Below, in pieces: positions 24,464-37,400 of a DNA stretch of 64,000 nucleotides. The notes beneath the pieces are model-generated. The model was not told the DNA's origin. It was given only the letters and a program-made list of their open reading frames with translations, and made no database searches. The translations under genes were made by a program, and so were the position numbers. The DNA comes from Owenia fusiformis (lineage: Eukaryota > Annelida > Polychaeta > Sabellida > Oweniidae): the NCBI GenBank assembly GCA_903813345.2, contig CAIIXF020000009.1, positions 36,387,759-36,451,758 on the forward strand, in the 5' to 3' direction. The stretch's first letter is position 1; every line of letters begins with the position of its first letter.

Positions 24464-27400
24464 CTGAAAGAAATGGTAAAACATGTTTACATGGTCTGTA
24501 AATGTAATTAGTGGCTGGGATTATGTTCACAAATACAACCTTATTTGGTCAGTTATCTACTGTAGTATACTGCTACTTTTCAAGATGTAACATAATTTGG
24601 GAACTGATTTCAGGAATTTTAGTTATAACTTGAGTGAATAGAATTTTTATGATATGGAATTATAGAAACCAAGGTTCAGGGTTGTTGACTCTTATATTTC
24701 AACCCTTTATTTATTACTACACAAATGTTTCATATTAGTTGATAATGTTTCATAGAAATGAAATATTTGTACTAACATCCTCTTCAATAATCTTCAATGA
24801 CTTATAAACATTTGCTATCAGTGATTCATTATATTCCAATATTTCAAAGGTGTCTAGCCTCTGGTATCTATAATATAGAATGCCAGCCACTAAAGATTAT
24901 TTACTTTCAAAGGGACTTAAAATTACAAATTGGCATTATTTGTATCCATTTCTATACATCCTCGGGATCTTGCCTTAGAATGAAGGAATGTAGGAGATGC
25001 TTTTTACTCAATTTAAAAAATTTTGAAAATAAAGAAACATAAAAATTACAAAAGATCAATGGCGGCATTCAACAGCCATATGTATCCAGACAATATTGAA
25101 TTGATTGAGTTATAATATTAATATAAATCTTTAGATATACGCTCACATTGAGATAACTGGCATGGGGATTCAAGTTCAAGTACTTCTGATTTGAAGGTAC
25201 ATACTTGTAACTCTGAGGTGAGATGCCTATGAAGTTATGGGGTCAAGCAAAATGTAGCTCAAATTTTTTTATCTAAATAAATGAAAAATTGAGCCATCTT
25301 TGGACGTGCAAGAGATGGACCAAACATTTTCTGAATTTTAATACATGTAATTTTGCAAACGTTAGAGCACTAGGTCTTTTGCGCAATGACACAATCAACT
25401 GTTGCACCTATATTACGTTGCATTGCACCCAGTTCAAGATCCCTGTGTATTGAAACAGAATTGGCTTCAAATTCCTACAGAAGAACAATTGTTGTGGATA
25501 TTTTATGGGTTGGTTTATTTGTATCCTTCAAGCATCTTTAAAGTTATATAGAAGTTAGACAATGTATGTGCAAATTCTTAGTAAAATGTAACCTTGACTC
25601 CAGCTCCAGTTCTTTCCCAAAATTAAATGTACCCATCCCGTGTTAAATGTACCTAGATTATTAGTTGAGCGCTAATAAATATTCTAGTTGGATAAAAAAG
25701 GAAAGAATTCAGTGATCCACAGTAGGTCACTGAATTTTGTAAATGTTCACATATTGTAGAAAATTATTTAAAGAATAATGAATCTTGTACTATTTTATTC
25801 TTCTATTGGAATTTTCAAAGCATGAGTGCATGTACTAACCCATACATATAATGCACAAGGGTGTAGGGTGTACTACCAAGTACATTATCAGGATAGGTTA
25901 GTACATGCATGAATGCTTTTCAATCAAAGAAAGAATGATACAGGGTTGTCATTGTAATTCAAATAAATTGTCACTGCTTTATAAATAAAAAAGTCATTGT
26001 ACATGTATAGTCCTTTATGAAACCATAATGCACTGTTATGATATCACTCATTTACATCCAGAAATGGCACTGATCAGTTCATTATAAAACTATAATGCAC
26101 TGTAATGTAATGTTCCTGCTCAGTTGACCATATACCCTTGAATTAATGCACTAAAATACTCTGATTGGCTGAGATAGACTTGCCATTATTATGCACTGCA
26201 AAACTAAAGGATGAGGATATGATTTATGTTATATACCCTGAAAATAACATGAGACACCAATTGATAAGCCATTTAAATTTCTGAACACACAGATGTACCT
26301 CAATTCTTATATGATACATGATGTCACAATAACTAGAACAATTGATTTACTGGTCACACCGCTACCACTAAATTTCAAAAATGCAAGTACATGTACTACA
26401 GTACATGTTTTTGTGGTTTATTAGAATCATAACGAAGAACTTTGATTCTATGATTTATAGCAAACATATGACCTCGGATTTTATGACCTCATATTATAAT
26501 GACACGAGGGCACCCCAAATGAGCACAGTGTAACATGCGAGATACAGAAATGAAAGAAAGTGCGCAAGGATCCTTAGATCCAGACAGATGATGCTCGACC
26601 ACTTGAGGTGTAAATGTTTAAGCATGTACAGCCGAGCTGTAATAGCAACTTGCTATCAAGGATCGTTACAATATATTGCCCCATAAATCATAGAATCTCA
26701 GTCTTTATTCATCGTCAGCAAACTGTTTTCGATAGTAAGCATCAAATCAAATAAACGTTGTGTGATCTCTAGCCAAGTTTGTTGGAAAGAGATCTACTAT
26801 TGAGCGTATTGAACTGAAACGAAAGCCCATGAATAAACATCAGTAGGGTAAGAACAAAGTCAGCACTTACTCTACCGAGCTGACAAAAGTCAGCACTGGG
26901 AAGTTCCGTTGGCATTGCAATGAAGAGAAGTTTATGAGCGCATGCGCAAAAAATTAAAAGATGGTGCGCGCCGGAACAGAAATTTTTCCAATTTAACTGC
27001 AAATTACACAACAAATAGGACTTGTTGACACCACGCGTCAAAAAAGGGCAAGTAATATTCAATTATCTTACTAAATACCGTTACTTATGCCAGCGCACGC
27101 GCACCAGCTGGAAGTTGGGGAAAAACGCTTCACAAGCCGGTATATTCTAACGGTGTGTCAGCTGGCCTTTGAGCCAGCTGTGTTCAGTAAGTCAGCACCA
27201 TCTATCTAATATCTAATACAATAGAATCTAATATCTGAATATCTGAAGATTGATACATGTAGTGTTCACTGTGGGTAAAAAACATGGGGAGAATACATAG
27301 TAATGAATATATTCTTACTTATGTTTTCATTGAAAACAAAAAAATATGTAATTCGCTTACGAACCTGAAACGGCGAATAACTCATGTAGCGTTGAGGTGT

Positions 27401-28299
27401 ACCCTGATAACTATTCCAAAACTTTCCCCAGCTTGTTATGAAAAATTTAGAATTGACCTTGAGATTAATTATGTCACCAAAATCAATTCCTCTTTTAGAC
27501 ATATATGGAATTTCAAAGTTAAAGCTATCTACATAAATAAATTAAATATTCAATATTTAGTACAATTTTATATTTTTATTTGGATTATCTATGTAACTTT
27601 TCTGCAATTTACAAAAAATTATAAATTGTTACGAGACTAAATGACGTCAACTTGTTTTGGTAAGAAATCAACATGTCGCTGAATAATTCACACGCAAACG
27701 GAGGTGTACTCATATATAGTGGTGAAAGGTGAAGTAATTCATTTTATTACCTATACATTAAAATTATCATACATTGAAGTTTGTTTGCAGAAAGTTTTGT
27801 TGGAATTAATTACTATCTTAGTGTAAAAAATCAGAGTAAATTGTGGTAAAAACCCGGAAGTGAATTGAATTTTTCATTTTCTTGACTCATCAGTTTTAGG
27901 AGGATTGGAGGCTGCCGGCCTGTAATGTCCTCCCATCTGTTACACTATGACTAAAACTAAATACTCTTATGTTTTCGTACATTTTTTTATTTTGCATTGC
28001 TATTGTTTTGACTGATAAGAGGCCACAATGTTTACTTTATGACAACCCAATATTTCAACCAAAAAATGTACGGTGGGGATCATAAAGAATTGCAAAAGCT
28101 ATGAAAATTACATGCTGTCGCACATGTAATAAATTCTTACCTCAGTGTATTCAGTGCTCTATTTTCTCCGTCTTAGTAAGTCCAAATATAGTGGAATTTG
28201 TGTCCCTAATGACAAATAAGAACTTCAAAAGTTGAATTGGATATTCACATGTTATGCTGACTCTTCAAATGTTGAGGTGATTTTGTCGCCCGATTGCGC
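24464..28299. other. Head-to-head interval between the PPxY gene and WBP2
   Basis: Shared upstream region of two divergent genes. It must hold the 5' UTR exon and promoter of the minus-strand gene, most likely in the more GC- and CpG-rich part near 26900-27190, which I could not resolve. An inverted-repeat element at 25818-25922 (arms with GCATGNRTGCATGTACTAACC) is included. No further gene was recognised. Confidence 0.4.
25818..25922. repeat. Short inverted-repeat element
   Basis: AAAGCATGAGTGCATGTACT followed by AACC is matched inversely by GGTT plus AGTACATGCATGAATGCTTT, with about 55 bp between the arms. MITE-like; no target duplication identified. Confidence 0.6.
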
Positions 28300-28309
28300 C
28301 GGAACGGAG

Positions 28310-28443
28310 GATTGGCATTCCCAGAATGCAACATGACACGTGCCAGCTTTCAAAATGCTGTTCCGCCATTTTGAAACCTGTCATGAGTAAATACGGTTAA
28401 CTGATGTTGCATTCTGGGAGTCAACCGTCCTTGGATAACAAAC
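28310..28443 (+). promoter_or_regulatory. WBP2 promoter with paired ZNF143-like and YY1-like sites
   Basis: TTCCCAGAATGCAACATG (28319-28336) matches the known ZNF143/STAF site core CCCAGAATGCA. Its inverse TGTTGCATTCTGGGAGT lies at about 28405-28421. A YY1-type GCCATTTTG (about 28374) lies between them, and the start codon itself sits in AACATGGCG, another YY1-type word. No TATA box. The interpretation rests on motif memory and not on a scan. Confidence 0.5.
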
Positions 28444-31400
28444 ATGGCGATTCATGAAAACATCCATTCGATTTGGTAGGGATTTATCCATTATTTGCAG
28501 GTATGAAGCTTTGGATTCATTTATTGTGCTACTTTAGTGAACGGGAATTATTTTTTACCGCTTGGGAGAATTTGAGACACGAAACTTGGAGATAAGCTCA
28601 TTGTGACAACTTGTGAACGTTGAGTTTTATTTTTGTCCCCCACTGTAATGATCGTCACTATGCATAGTTAGCGCAAACAGTAGTGGTAGCTAAAGGGTTG
28701 AGTGAGTGAACAAATCACCATATTTATAGATTTTGTGTTTTGTTTATTATGTCACCATTTATTGTTTTAGTCTCAAACTTTTTGTTGACGGTGTTTGGCT
28801 CAAGAAGGAATATCCAATATGACCACTCAATAATTCCATACAAACATAATGTAACTTTTTTATTGTTTAGGATTCTCATATTCCATGATGGATTGGAAGT
28901 TTCATTTGACAGCACAAGTCCTCTTCCTCACTTCAAGGGTACAAAAAAAGGAAGAGCATATTTAACAACACATAGGGTGAGACAATTTTTGTTTTCAACT
29001 GCATGTACAACGCATTGATTGACTATTCATGTTAGCCATTCATTTTTAACATAGGATTCTATTTTATTCTGTCTCTTCAAATAAAGCTGAAAGAAAACAG
29101 ACTAGATTTACTTGATCAATAAATGTTCAAATATTTCTATGTAAGTTCATCTCTCTGGTTAATATATCAGAAACAAGTCAAATTCTTTACTTAAAAAAAA
29201 AAAATAAAAAAAAAATAAAAAAATTATTCTCTGAAGTAAAGAATTTGACTTGTTTCTGATGTTCAAATATTGATCTTGAGAAGGATTCTTCTCAACATTT
29301 ATGGCGCTATATGTTCCTTTTTCTCGATCCTTATTATTTTAAACCATGTTAAAATTATTCCACAACACAAACATTTCATCCATTGTAAAAGCTCTGAAAC
29401 TAAAAGGTGTTTTGCTTATTTGTACAGGTTATCTTCAACAACAAGAATCCCAAGGATACACTGCAATCGTTCAGTATGCCATTCTTCAAACTGACAGACC
29501 TGAAACTGGAACAGCCAGTTTTTAATGCCAACTATATCAAAGGAACAGTTACCTCAGAGCAAGGGGGTAAGCTGACAGATATTAATCTCTGTCTCGTATT
29601 TTATTTAACATACAAGTAGATGGTTTTCATGGAGGTCTAGTCGAAATGACCCAAGGTGTCTGTCTGGTCTGTACAGTAAATCCGATACCTAGTACCTTGT
29701 ATTTGAAGTGTTTAATCACACTTTTCAATCACTCCCAATATATTTTCACAGCCATTAATGTGAATAACTAGCTCTAAATGTGAACAATTTCAGCTGGTCG
29801 CAGCAGTGGTCAGTTTTACTGTATTCATGTATTTATGGTTTGGCTATGTAGTTAACCACACATCCTAGTTTTCTGCATGAGAAAAATGCAAATTCTGCGC
29901 AGAAATTCTGCATGAAAAAGCCAAATTCTGCACCAAATTCTGCATGAAACCTAAAATTCTGCACGGGGAAAAGTGAAATTTTGTGGCTCAAGTATGTGCA
30001 AAAAATGAAATCCTTGCTAAAATCAATAATTTTTTCCAAAAAATTAATAATTCAAAATTCTTGAACTCCACTCATGCTGCTTTATTCAGCGATAATGGAC
30101 AACTGCAGTAATAACACCAGATGCAATTTTAATCAATTAGCAACAAAACTTACCAAATGCTCACTTGTGAACTATCACGAAATTCAAAGTATCACGAAAT
30201 TCCAGATCAATATGCAGGGAATTCAGATGTCGTTTATTTATATATGACGAAGTAAAACGCAAGAAGAAGCATGATTTATTGCGTTAGAATACAAAAGAAT
30301 ACAATATTAGACATATTATTGCAAAACAATTACGAGGGACAGTCATCGGTTTCAAATTTCGTGATTATGTTAGACGCAGTCTTACCTCTAAGTGCAAAGG
30401 CGGAAGTTCGAGAATTTAAAACAGATTTCAGATTTCCTCTTGAAAATCTGACAAAACACAAGTATCTGACAACAAACGAGCGGAGTCTTTGGGTGTTTAG
30501 GTGAGTGACAAATATGAGATGAGATGGTTGACTGGAAAAATCATGTTTTCCGCGAAATTCCGTGCCAAAACAAAAATTCTGCAAAAAAAATGAAAATGCA
30601 AATTTCTGCGGTTTTTCTGCGGCGACGCGGAATCACGGAATACTAGGATGAGTGGTTAACAATACCCTATATTATACAATATATATACAATACCTTATGT
30701 TATAGGAAACTGGGAAGGCCAAGCCAAGTTTAAGATGTGGTTTACAAATGGAGGTGCAATAGAATTTGGTCAAGCCATGCTGCGTGCTGGACAATTGGGT
30801 AATGATCTAAAACATGATGAATATAAAAATCGAAAAAGTTTCAAGTACATGCATAGGTGAAATCCCATGATATATTTGAATTTTTATGAAATTGTATAGT
30901 TTCTAGATAGCTGAAAAATGCTTACATAATAGATGTCACCCTTGCTTGTCTTTGACATTCTAGGGCCAGACCTCCACTCACTTCAATGCTAGAAACTTGC
31001 AATAGTCACTTTATTTCATGATTGATCAAAAAGTGTTGGTTGAATCTGTCTGAAACTCGAATGGAATACTATTGGATGGCCCTGTCAATGTACATTTTGT
31101 GATTAAACATGAAAATATTGGTTGTCATACGAATAAATCAAGGTTTTAATGAATTTTAGCATTGCACCAATGGAGATTTGGCCCAAGTTTTTTTAAAATG
31201 TCATGGAAAATGATTTAAATGACATAACTCTGTAAATCAAAGCTATAATTGGAGAAGATTTGTAACTGAATCCAAATATGCTATCAGAAATAAAGAAAAG
31301 TAATTCATTAGATTCATCTTGATTAGTGTATAGTCTACAGGTGAAATGCTATTCCAGCATTACTTGAACCTGGCTCCTTGAAGACACATCATTGTTTGTT

Positions 31401-34400
31401 GTTGTGTATTTGCAGCCAGGAGGAGGATGACCCCACAACCCCCAGTGTACAGTCAGCCTACAGGAAACTACTACCAGGCACCACCTCCTGCTTATACACC
31501 ACCACAAACACCTCTCTATGGATTTGTACCAACACAAACATTCCCAACAGCACCACCAAGTAAGTGGGAGGATATCATATATAGTAAAACCTGTGTATAT
31601 TGAACACATATGGAGCCACAAAAATGTGTTCGCTGTAGGTAGGTGTTCGCTACAGAAAGGGTCGTTTATACAGAAGTCAATACAGTATGTGCTGAGGGAG
31701 AGTGTCCACTAAAGACAGGTGTTCACTTTGACAATTTTTGCTGTAATGGCTTTGAACAGTAGAAAATGTGTAATTACATTAATTGAGTTAAAAACTGCTT
31801 CAATTTGATTAATAGCATAATTTATGTACACTTTTATTGATTTATTATTACTTTTAGACCAATTCAGCAACCTTATGTGATGGAAGTGACAAGCTCCCGG
31901 AGTATGTCATGAATATAACCCTCAATTAAGAAAACCTTATGGCATTTTAAAACAGAAGACTCTGACTTACTGAATCAAAAAATTTCAGAAACTAACTGGG
32001 ATTTTATTTTGACCAACAATGTTAATAATGCCACAGAGCTCTTTGTTAGAACTTTTCTAGATATAATTAAAACAAATGTATCTCATAAGACTATTTCAAC
32101 CAGGTATGATCATCAACCTTGGTTTTCCAATAACATCAAAAAGGAGATTTATAAAAGAAACAAACTTCACCATAAATACAAATCTACTAACATTTTGACC
32201 TATCATACGCAATTTAAAATTCAAAGTAAGATAGTGAACAAATTGATTTGGAAGCAAAATCTGAATATGAATTTAAAATTCGGGAAAAAATTGAGAACAC
32301 CTCCAAAAATTCTGTTGACTACTGGTCTTTGATTCGCGACTTACTTGGAAAAAATCAAGTTACATCAATTCCGGTTTTATTTGATCCTAATTCCAACTTA
32401 TCAGCAGCCACCAGCTCTGATAAAGCAAATGTTTTAATGAAATACTTTGTAAGCAAGAACATTGTCACTATTCCAGAGAATTACACTCCAATATTTAGAC
32501 CCAGAACTCATCATATTCTTCAGGAAATCAAAACTACTCCTGACGAAGTTTTTAACATTTTAAAAGATCTTGACATTTCTAAAGCACATGGGCCTGACAA
32601 TATATCTAACAAAATGTTAAAAGTCTGTGCTAAATCTCTAGCAATACCAACTGCTGAGCTCTTTAATAAAATTTTTAAAGAAAATATTTTTCCTGATATA
32701 TGGAAAGAAGGATTCATAACCCCCCTTTATAAAAAGGGTGACAAAGGTTTGATTACAAATTATAGACCTGTAACCCTCTTAAGCAGCCTCTCAAAAGCAA
32801 TTGAAACAATTATACATAAACACTTTTTATCATTTCTTTTAGAAAATAACTTGATTTATAAACTTCAGAGTGGCTTTTTACCGAAACACAGCACAGTTAA
32901 CCAATTAATCAACATTGTTCATGACATTCATGCTCAAATTGACAATAGTCAAAATGTCCGCTCTGTTTTCCTTGACCTGACGTCAGCTTTTGACCTAGTT
33001 CCGCACCAACTTTTGTTACTTAAACTTAAAGGTTACGGTTGTCAGGAAAACTTTATTAAACTGATGACTTCATATTTATCCAACAGAAGAGTAAAAGTTA
33101 AAGTGAATAATAGCTATTCGAATTGGTCCAATGAAAATACTAACGAGAATACAAACAACCCGAATAATTTGCATAACAATTTTGTCATAAATGCTGGAGT
33201 TCCTCAAGGATCAGTATTAGGACCCCTGCTTTTTCTATTATATGTGAATGATCTTCCTGATAATTTGCACTCAAAAACCTTTATTTTTGCAGATGACACT
33301 TCAGTCTATAACTCCTATGAAAAAAGTGAGAATTTTATTAACATACATGTACACCAACCCATTCAAAATGACTTAGATAATCTTGCTTTATGGGCTTATA
33401 CCTGGAAGATGAATTTTAAAGCACAAAAAAGCGCCGATTTGATTTTCACGGGAACTAGAAACTTACTTATTGAACCTCCCTCTTTACATCTAGGAGATGA
33501 ACTGATACCAAGATGCAACAGTCATAAGCACTTGGGGCTAATTCTGGATCAACATTTGAACTTTAATGACCATATTGATCAACTTATCACTAGAGTAATT
33601 TCTCTAATGAGACCTTTAAAGAAACTTAGCAAACTTCTTAAGAGTAAACACCTGGAAACAATTTACAATGCTTTCATTATGCCACATTTTGATTACTGTG
33701 ATATAATTTACGGTAAAGCTTCAAATTTTAAACTTCAGTGTTTAGATAGATTGCACTACAGAGCAGCATGTTTGGTTTCTGGTGTTATACATGGGTCAAA
33801 CACTGCTTCTGTTCTAAGTTCCTTAAACTGGAAATCCCTATCAACTAGAAGAGATGAGCATTATAAAATGTTTATGTTTAAATGTAGGTACAATTCTTAT
33901 CCACCTTTCATTTGTGAATTACTTCAAACCTATGAAAATACTCAGGCTAGGCAACTGAGAGATACAAGACATTACTTAATTCCTACAAAAGCTAGCAACT
34001 CATTCCGGAGGTCAACTATTTTGAATGGAATAAGAATATGGGACAATTTACACCTTGACACGAGAAGAGGTCAACCAATATCTCGCTTCAAAAGATTAGT
34101 AAGAGATTACAGGAGCCCTGTCTCCATGCTACCCACTACCAAAATGGTAAACGAAATGCCTAGATATGTTGAATCTGCTTTTAACAAACTCAGATTGGGT
34201 CTCCTTTTAAAATCACAGCTATATGCTCATAATTTCACCAGTGTTAGTGATCCCTTTTGTAAATGTGGATTACCACAAACACCTTCTCATTTTATCTTAA
34301 AATGTCCTCTGCTTGTAAACTAGCGTGAAACTTTATTTGCAGGACTGCAAACTTCAGATCTTCATCTTTTGGTTCAGAATTTGAACACAGTTGACAAAAT

Positions 34401-37400
34401 TCAGTTTCTTTTGTATGGTGATGAAGATTTAGATAATTCATTAAATGAAAAATTAATAGAACTTATGAGTCATTTTGTTAATCAAAGTCTGAGCCAAATT
34501 GATCGGTTTGGCTAATTTTTGCATGCATGTGTTAACACATCCCTGGCCCATGGGATTATAGTTTCTTATATGTGTGAAAAAGCTAATGTTTTTTTTTATA
34601 AAACTTTGGCAATCAATTGCATGTCTTATATTGTTTACTAAAGGAATAAATTTATGTATAAAAAAAATAAAAAAAAATAAAAAAATATGACAAAAAATGA
34701 TTAAACATGATGTGGTTTCAGGTGATGGAGTGTTTATGTATGATGCACCCCCTCCATATCCAGGCATTGATTCAGCAGCTTCTGCCCCACCTCCACAGAC
34801 TGCAGCAGGTAAGCTCATACTGCCACTGCCCCCTCCAATATCCTCTATATGTATTCAGTTTTCATACAAAGTGTCAATATGAGAAAGCAATGTAAAATTG
34901 CAGTTTGATTAGAGTTTTTATGTTCAGCTAAGAGAGACTAAGGTGTGAAATTCTCTCAAGTAGTGTTTAAAACTCCTAATTCTGGACATCCATCCCAGTA
35001 AATTAATGGTCCCAAAATGGTTGGATTATTCACTGGTCGGTATCAAGCGAAGGTTAAGGCCCTCACACACTATATATGAACATATGATCATACTCTGGAG
35101 TTTCCCTGTCATATAAGTCTGATTTATTTCTGATTTAGTTCAAATATCAAAGCATTACATCAATATAAACTTGACTATTTGATGAAAACTAAAAATACCA
35201 AAATCGACATTTCCCGTCCTAAATGCGAAGGTGATGGCCGTAACCGTCGCTTGATACTGATCAGTGATTAATATCCCATCGAACAAAGTTTGGAGGGATA
35301 TAGGGAACGCCTCCGTCCGTCCTACGTACGTACGTTCTCCTGTCTGTCCAGGTGATAACTCATATACCGTAAGCCCGATTTTGTTAATATTTTGTACACA
35401 TATGCCCTATGGGGATAGAAGTTCTGCTCAAAACCAAATTTTCAGCATGGCCTCTCATTTAAAAATGGTGGCTATTTTAGTGCAGATTTTAGAGTAATTT
35501 AGGTACATTATATAAAACTGTAATAGCAATATGTTTTAAATATAAAAAAATTATATAGGACATTAATAAAGCTAGAAATGTAGATATTTAAGAAGCACAT
35601 GGCAGCAATCTTGAAAAATGGCAGCCTTTACACGCTATTTTTTATGATTTTTGCTGTAACCCCACAAGTAGTGGAGCGATTTTGTTCATATTTGATATGT
35701 GAATACTATATGCATGGCACACTGTCTAATGGCAGTTTTGGTAGAAGGCTGCCATTTTGAAAAATGACTGCCATTTTTATGTGTGTTATTTTACGTTTTT
35801 TACTATAACTCGTAAAGTAGTTGAGCGATTTTGTTCATATTTGATATGGGAATACTCATAAGCATGTCACACTGTCCAATGACACTTTGGGGAGTAGGCA
35901 GCCATTTTTTAAATGGCCCCAATTTTCTGGGTGTTATTTTACTTTTTTTACTATAGTTCAAATGGCCACCATTTACATTGCGATTCTGTAGAAATTTAAT
36001 ACATGCCTACTTAGAAGCATATTACACTTTCTGATGACAATTTGGCTAGTGACCAACCATTTTGAAAATGGTGGCCATTTTTGTGTGTTATTTTATGATT
36101 TTGATGTCACCACCAAAATTGGTGACATATTGTTATGGTCTCCGTTTTTTTATGTCACCACCAAAAGTGGTGACATATTGTTATGGTCTCCGTTTTTTTG
36201 CGACGGCGGTTGGTGGTTGGCGTCCGGCGGTTGGCGTCCGGCGTCTGTAACAATTTCTTACAACTTCCTATAACTTAACAAATACTGTTTAGACTGACTT
36301 CAATTTTTTTCTAAATCATCTACATGTTCTCAGAAGTTCAAATCTGACTTTAGATTTGACATTTGACCTTCAATGACCTTCTCATGGTCAAAAAGGTCTT
36401 TTTTCAACTTGCTTCACATTGACTAAATTTTTTTTCAAAATCATCTACATGTTCTCAGAAATTCAAATCTGACTTTAGATTTGACATTTGACCTTCAAAT
36501 CTGACTTTAGATTTGACATTTGACCTTCAATGACCTTCTCAAGGTCAAAAAAGGTCAAAAAGGTCTGTTTTCAACTTGCTTCAAATTGACTAAATTTTTT
36601 TTTCAAAATCATCTACGTGTTCTCAGAAATTCAAATCTGACTTAAGATTTGACTTAAGATTTGACATTTGACCTTCTCAAGGTCAAAAAAGGTCAAAAAG
36701 GTCTGTTTTCAACTTGCTTCAAATTGACTAAAAAAAATTTTCAAAATCATCTACGTGTTCTCAGAAATTCAAATCTGACTTTAGATTTGACTTAAGATTT
36801 GACATTTGACCTTCAATGACCTTCTCAAAGTCAAAAAAGGTCAAAAAGGTCTTTTTTCAACTTGCTTCAAATTGACTAAAAAAATTTTCATAATCATCTA
36901 CATGTTCTCAGAAATTCAAATCTGACTTTAGATTTGACATTTGACCTTCTCAAGGTCAAAAAAGGTCTGTTTTCAACTTGCTTCAAATTGACTAAAAAAT
37001 TTTTTCAAAATCATCTACATGTTCTCAGAAATTCAAATCTGACTTTAGATTTGACATTTGACCTTCAATGACCTTCTCAATGTCAAAAAAGGTCAAAAAG
37101 GTATTTTTTCATCTTGCTTCAAATTGACTAAATTTTTTTTCAAAATCATCTACATTCTACATGTTCTCAGAAATTCAAATATGACTTTAGATTTGACTTT
37201 AGATTTGACATTTGACCTTCTCAAGGTCAAAAAAGGTCAAAAAGGTCTTTTTTCAACTTGCTTCAAATTGACTAATTTTTTTTTTCAAAATCATCTACAT
37301 GTTCTCAGAAATTCAAATCTGACTTTAGATTTGACATTTGACCTTTAATGACCTTCTCAAGGTCAAAAAAGGTCTGTTTTCAACTTGTTTCAAATTGACC

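Noticed and set aside
34453-34818. Minus-strand open frame across a WBP2 exon
   Set aside because: It is antisense to exon 6 of WBP2 and to the LINE tail.
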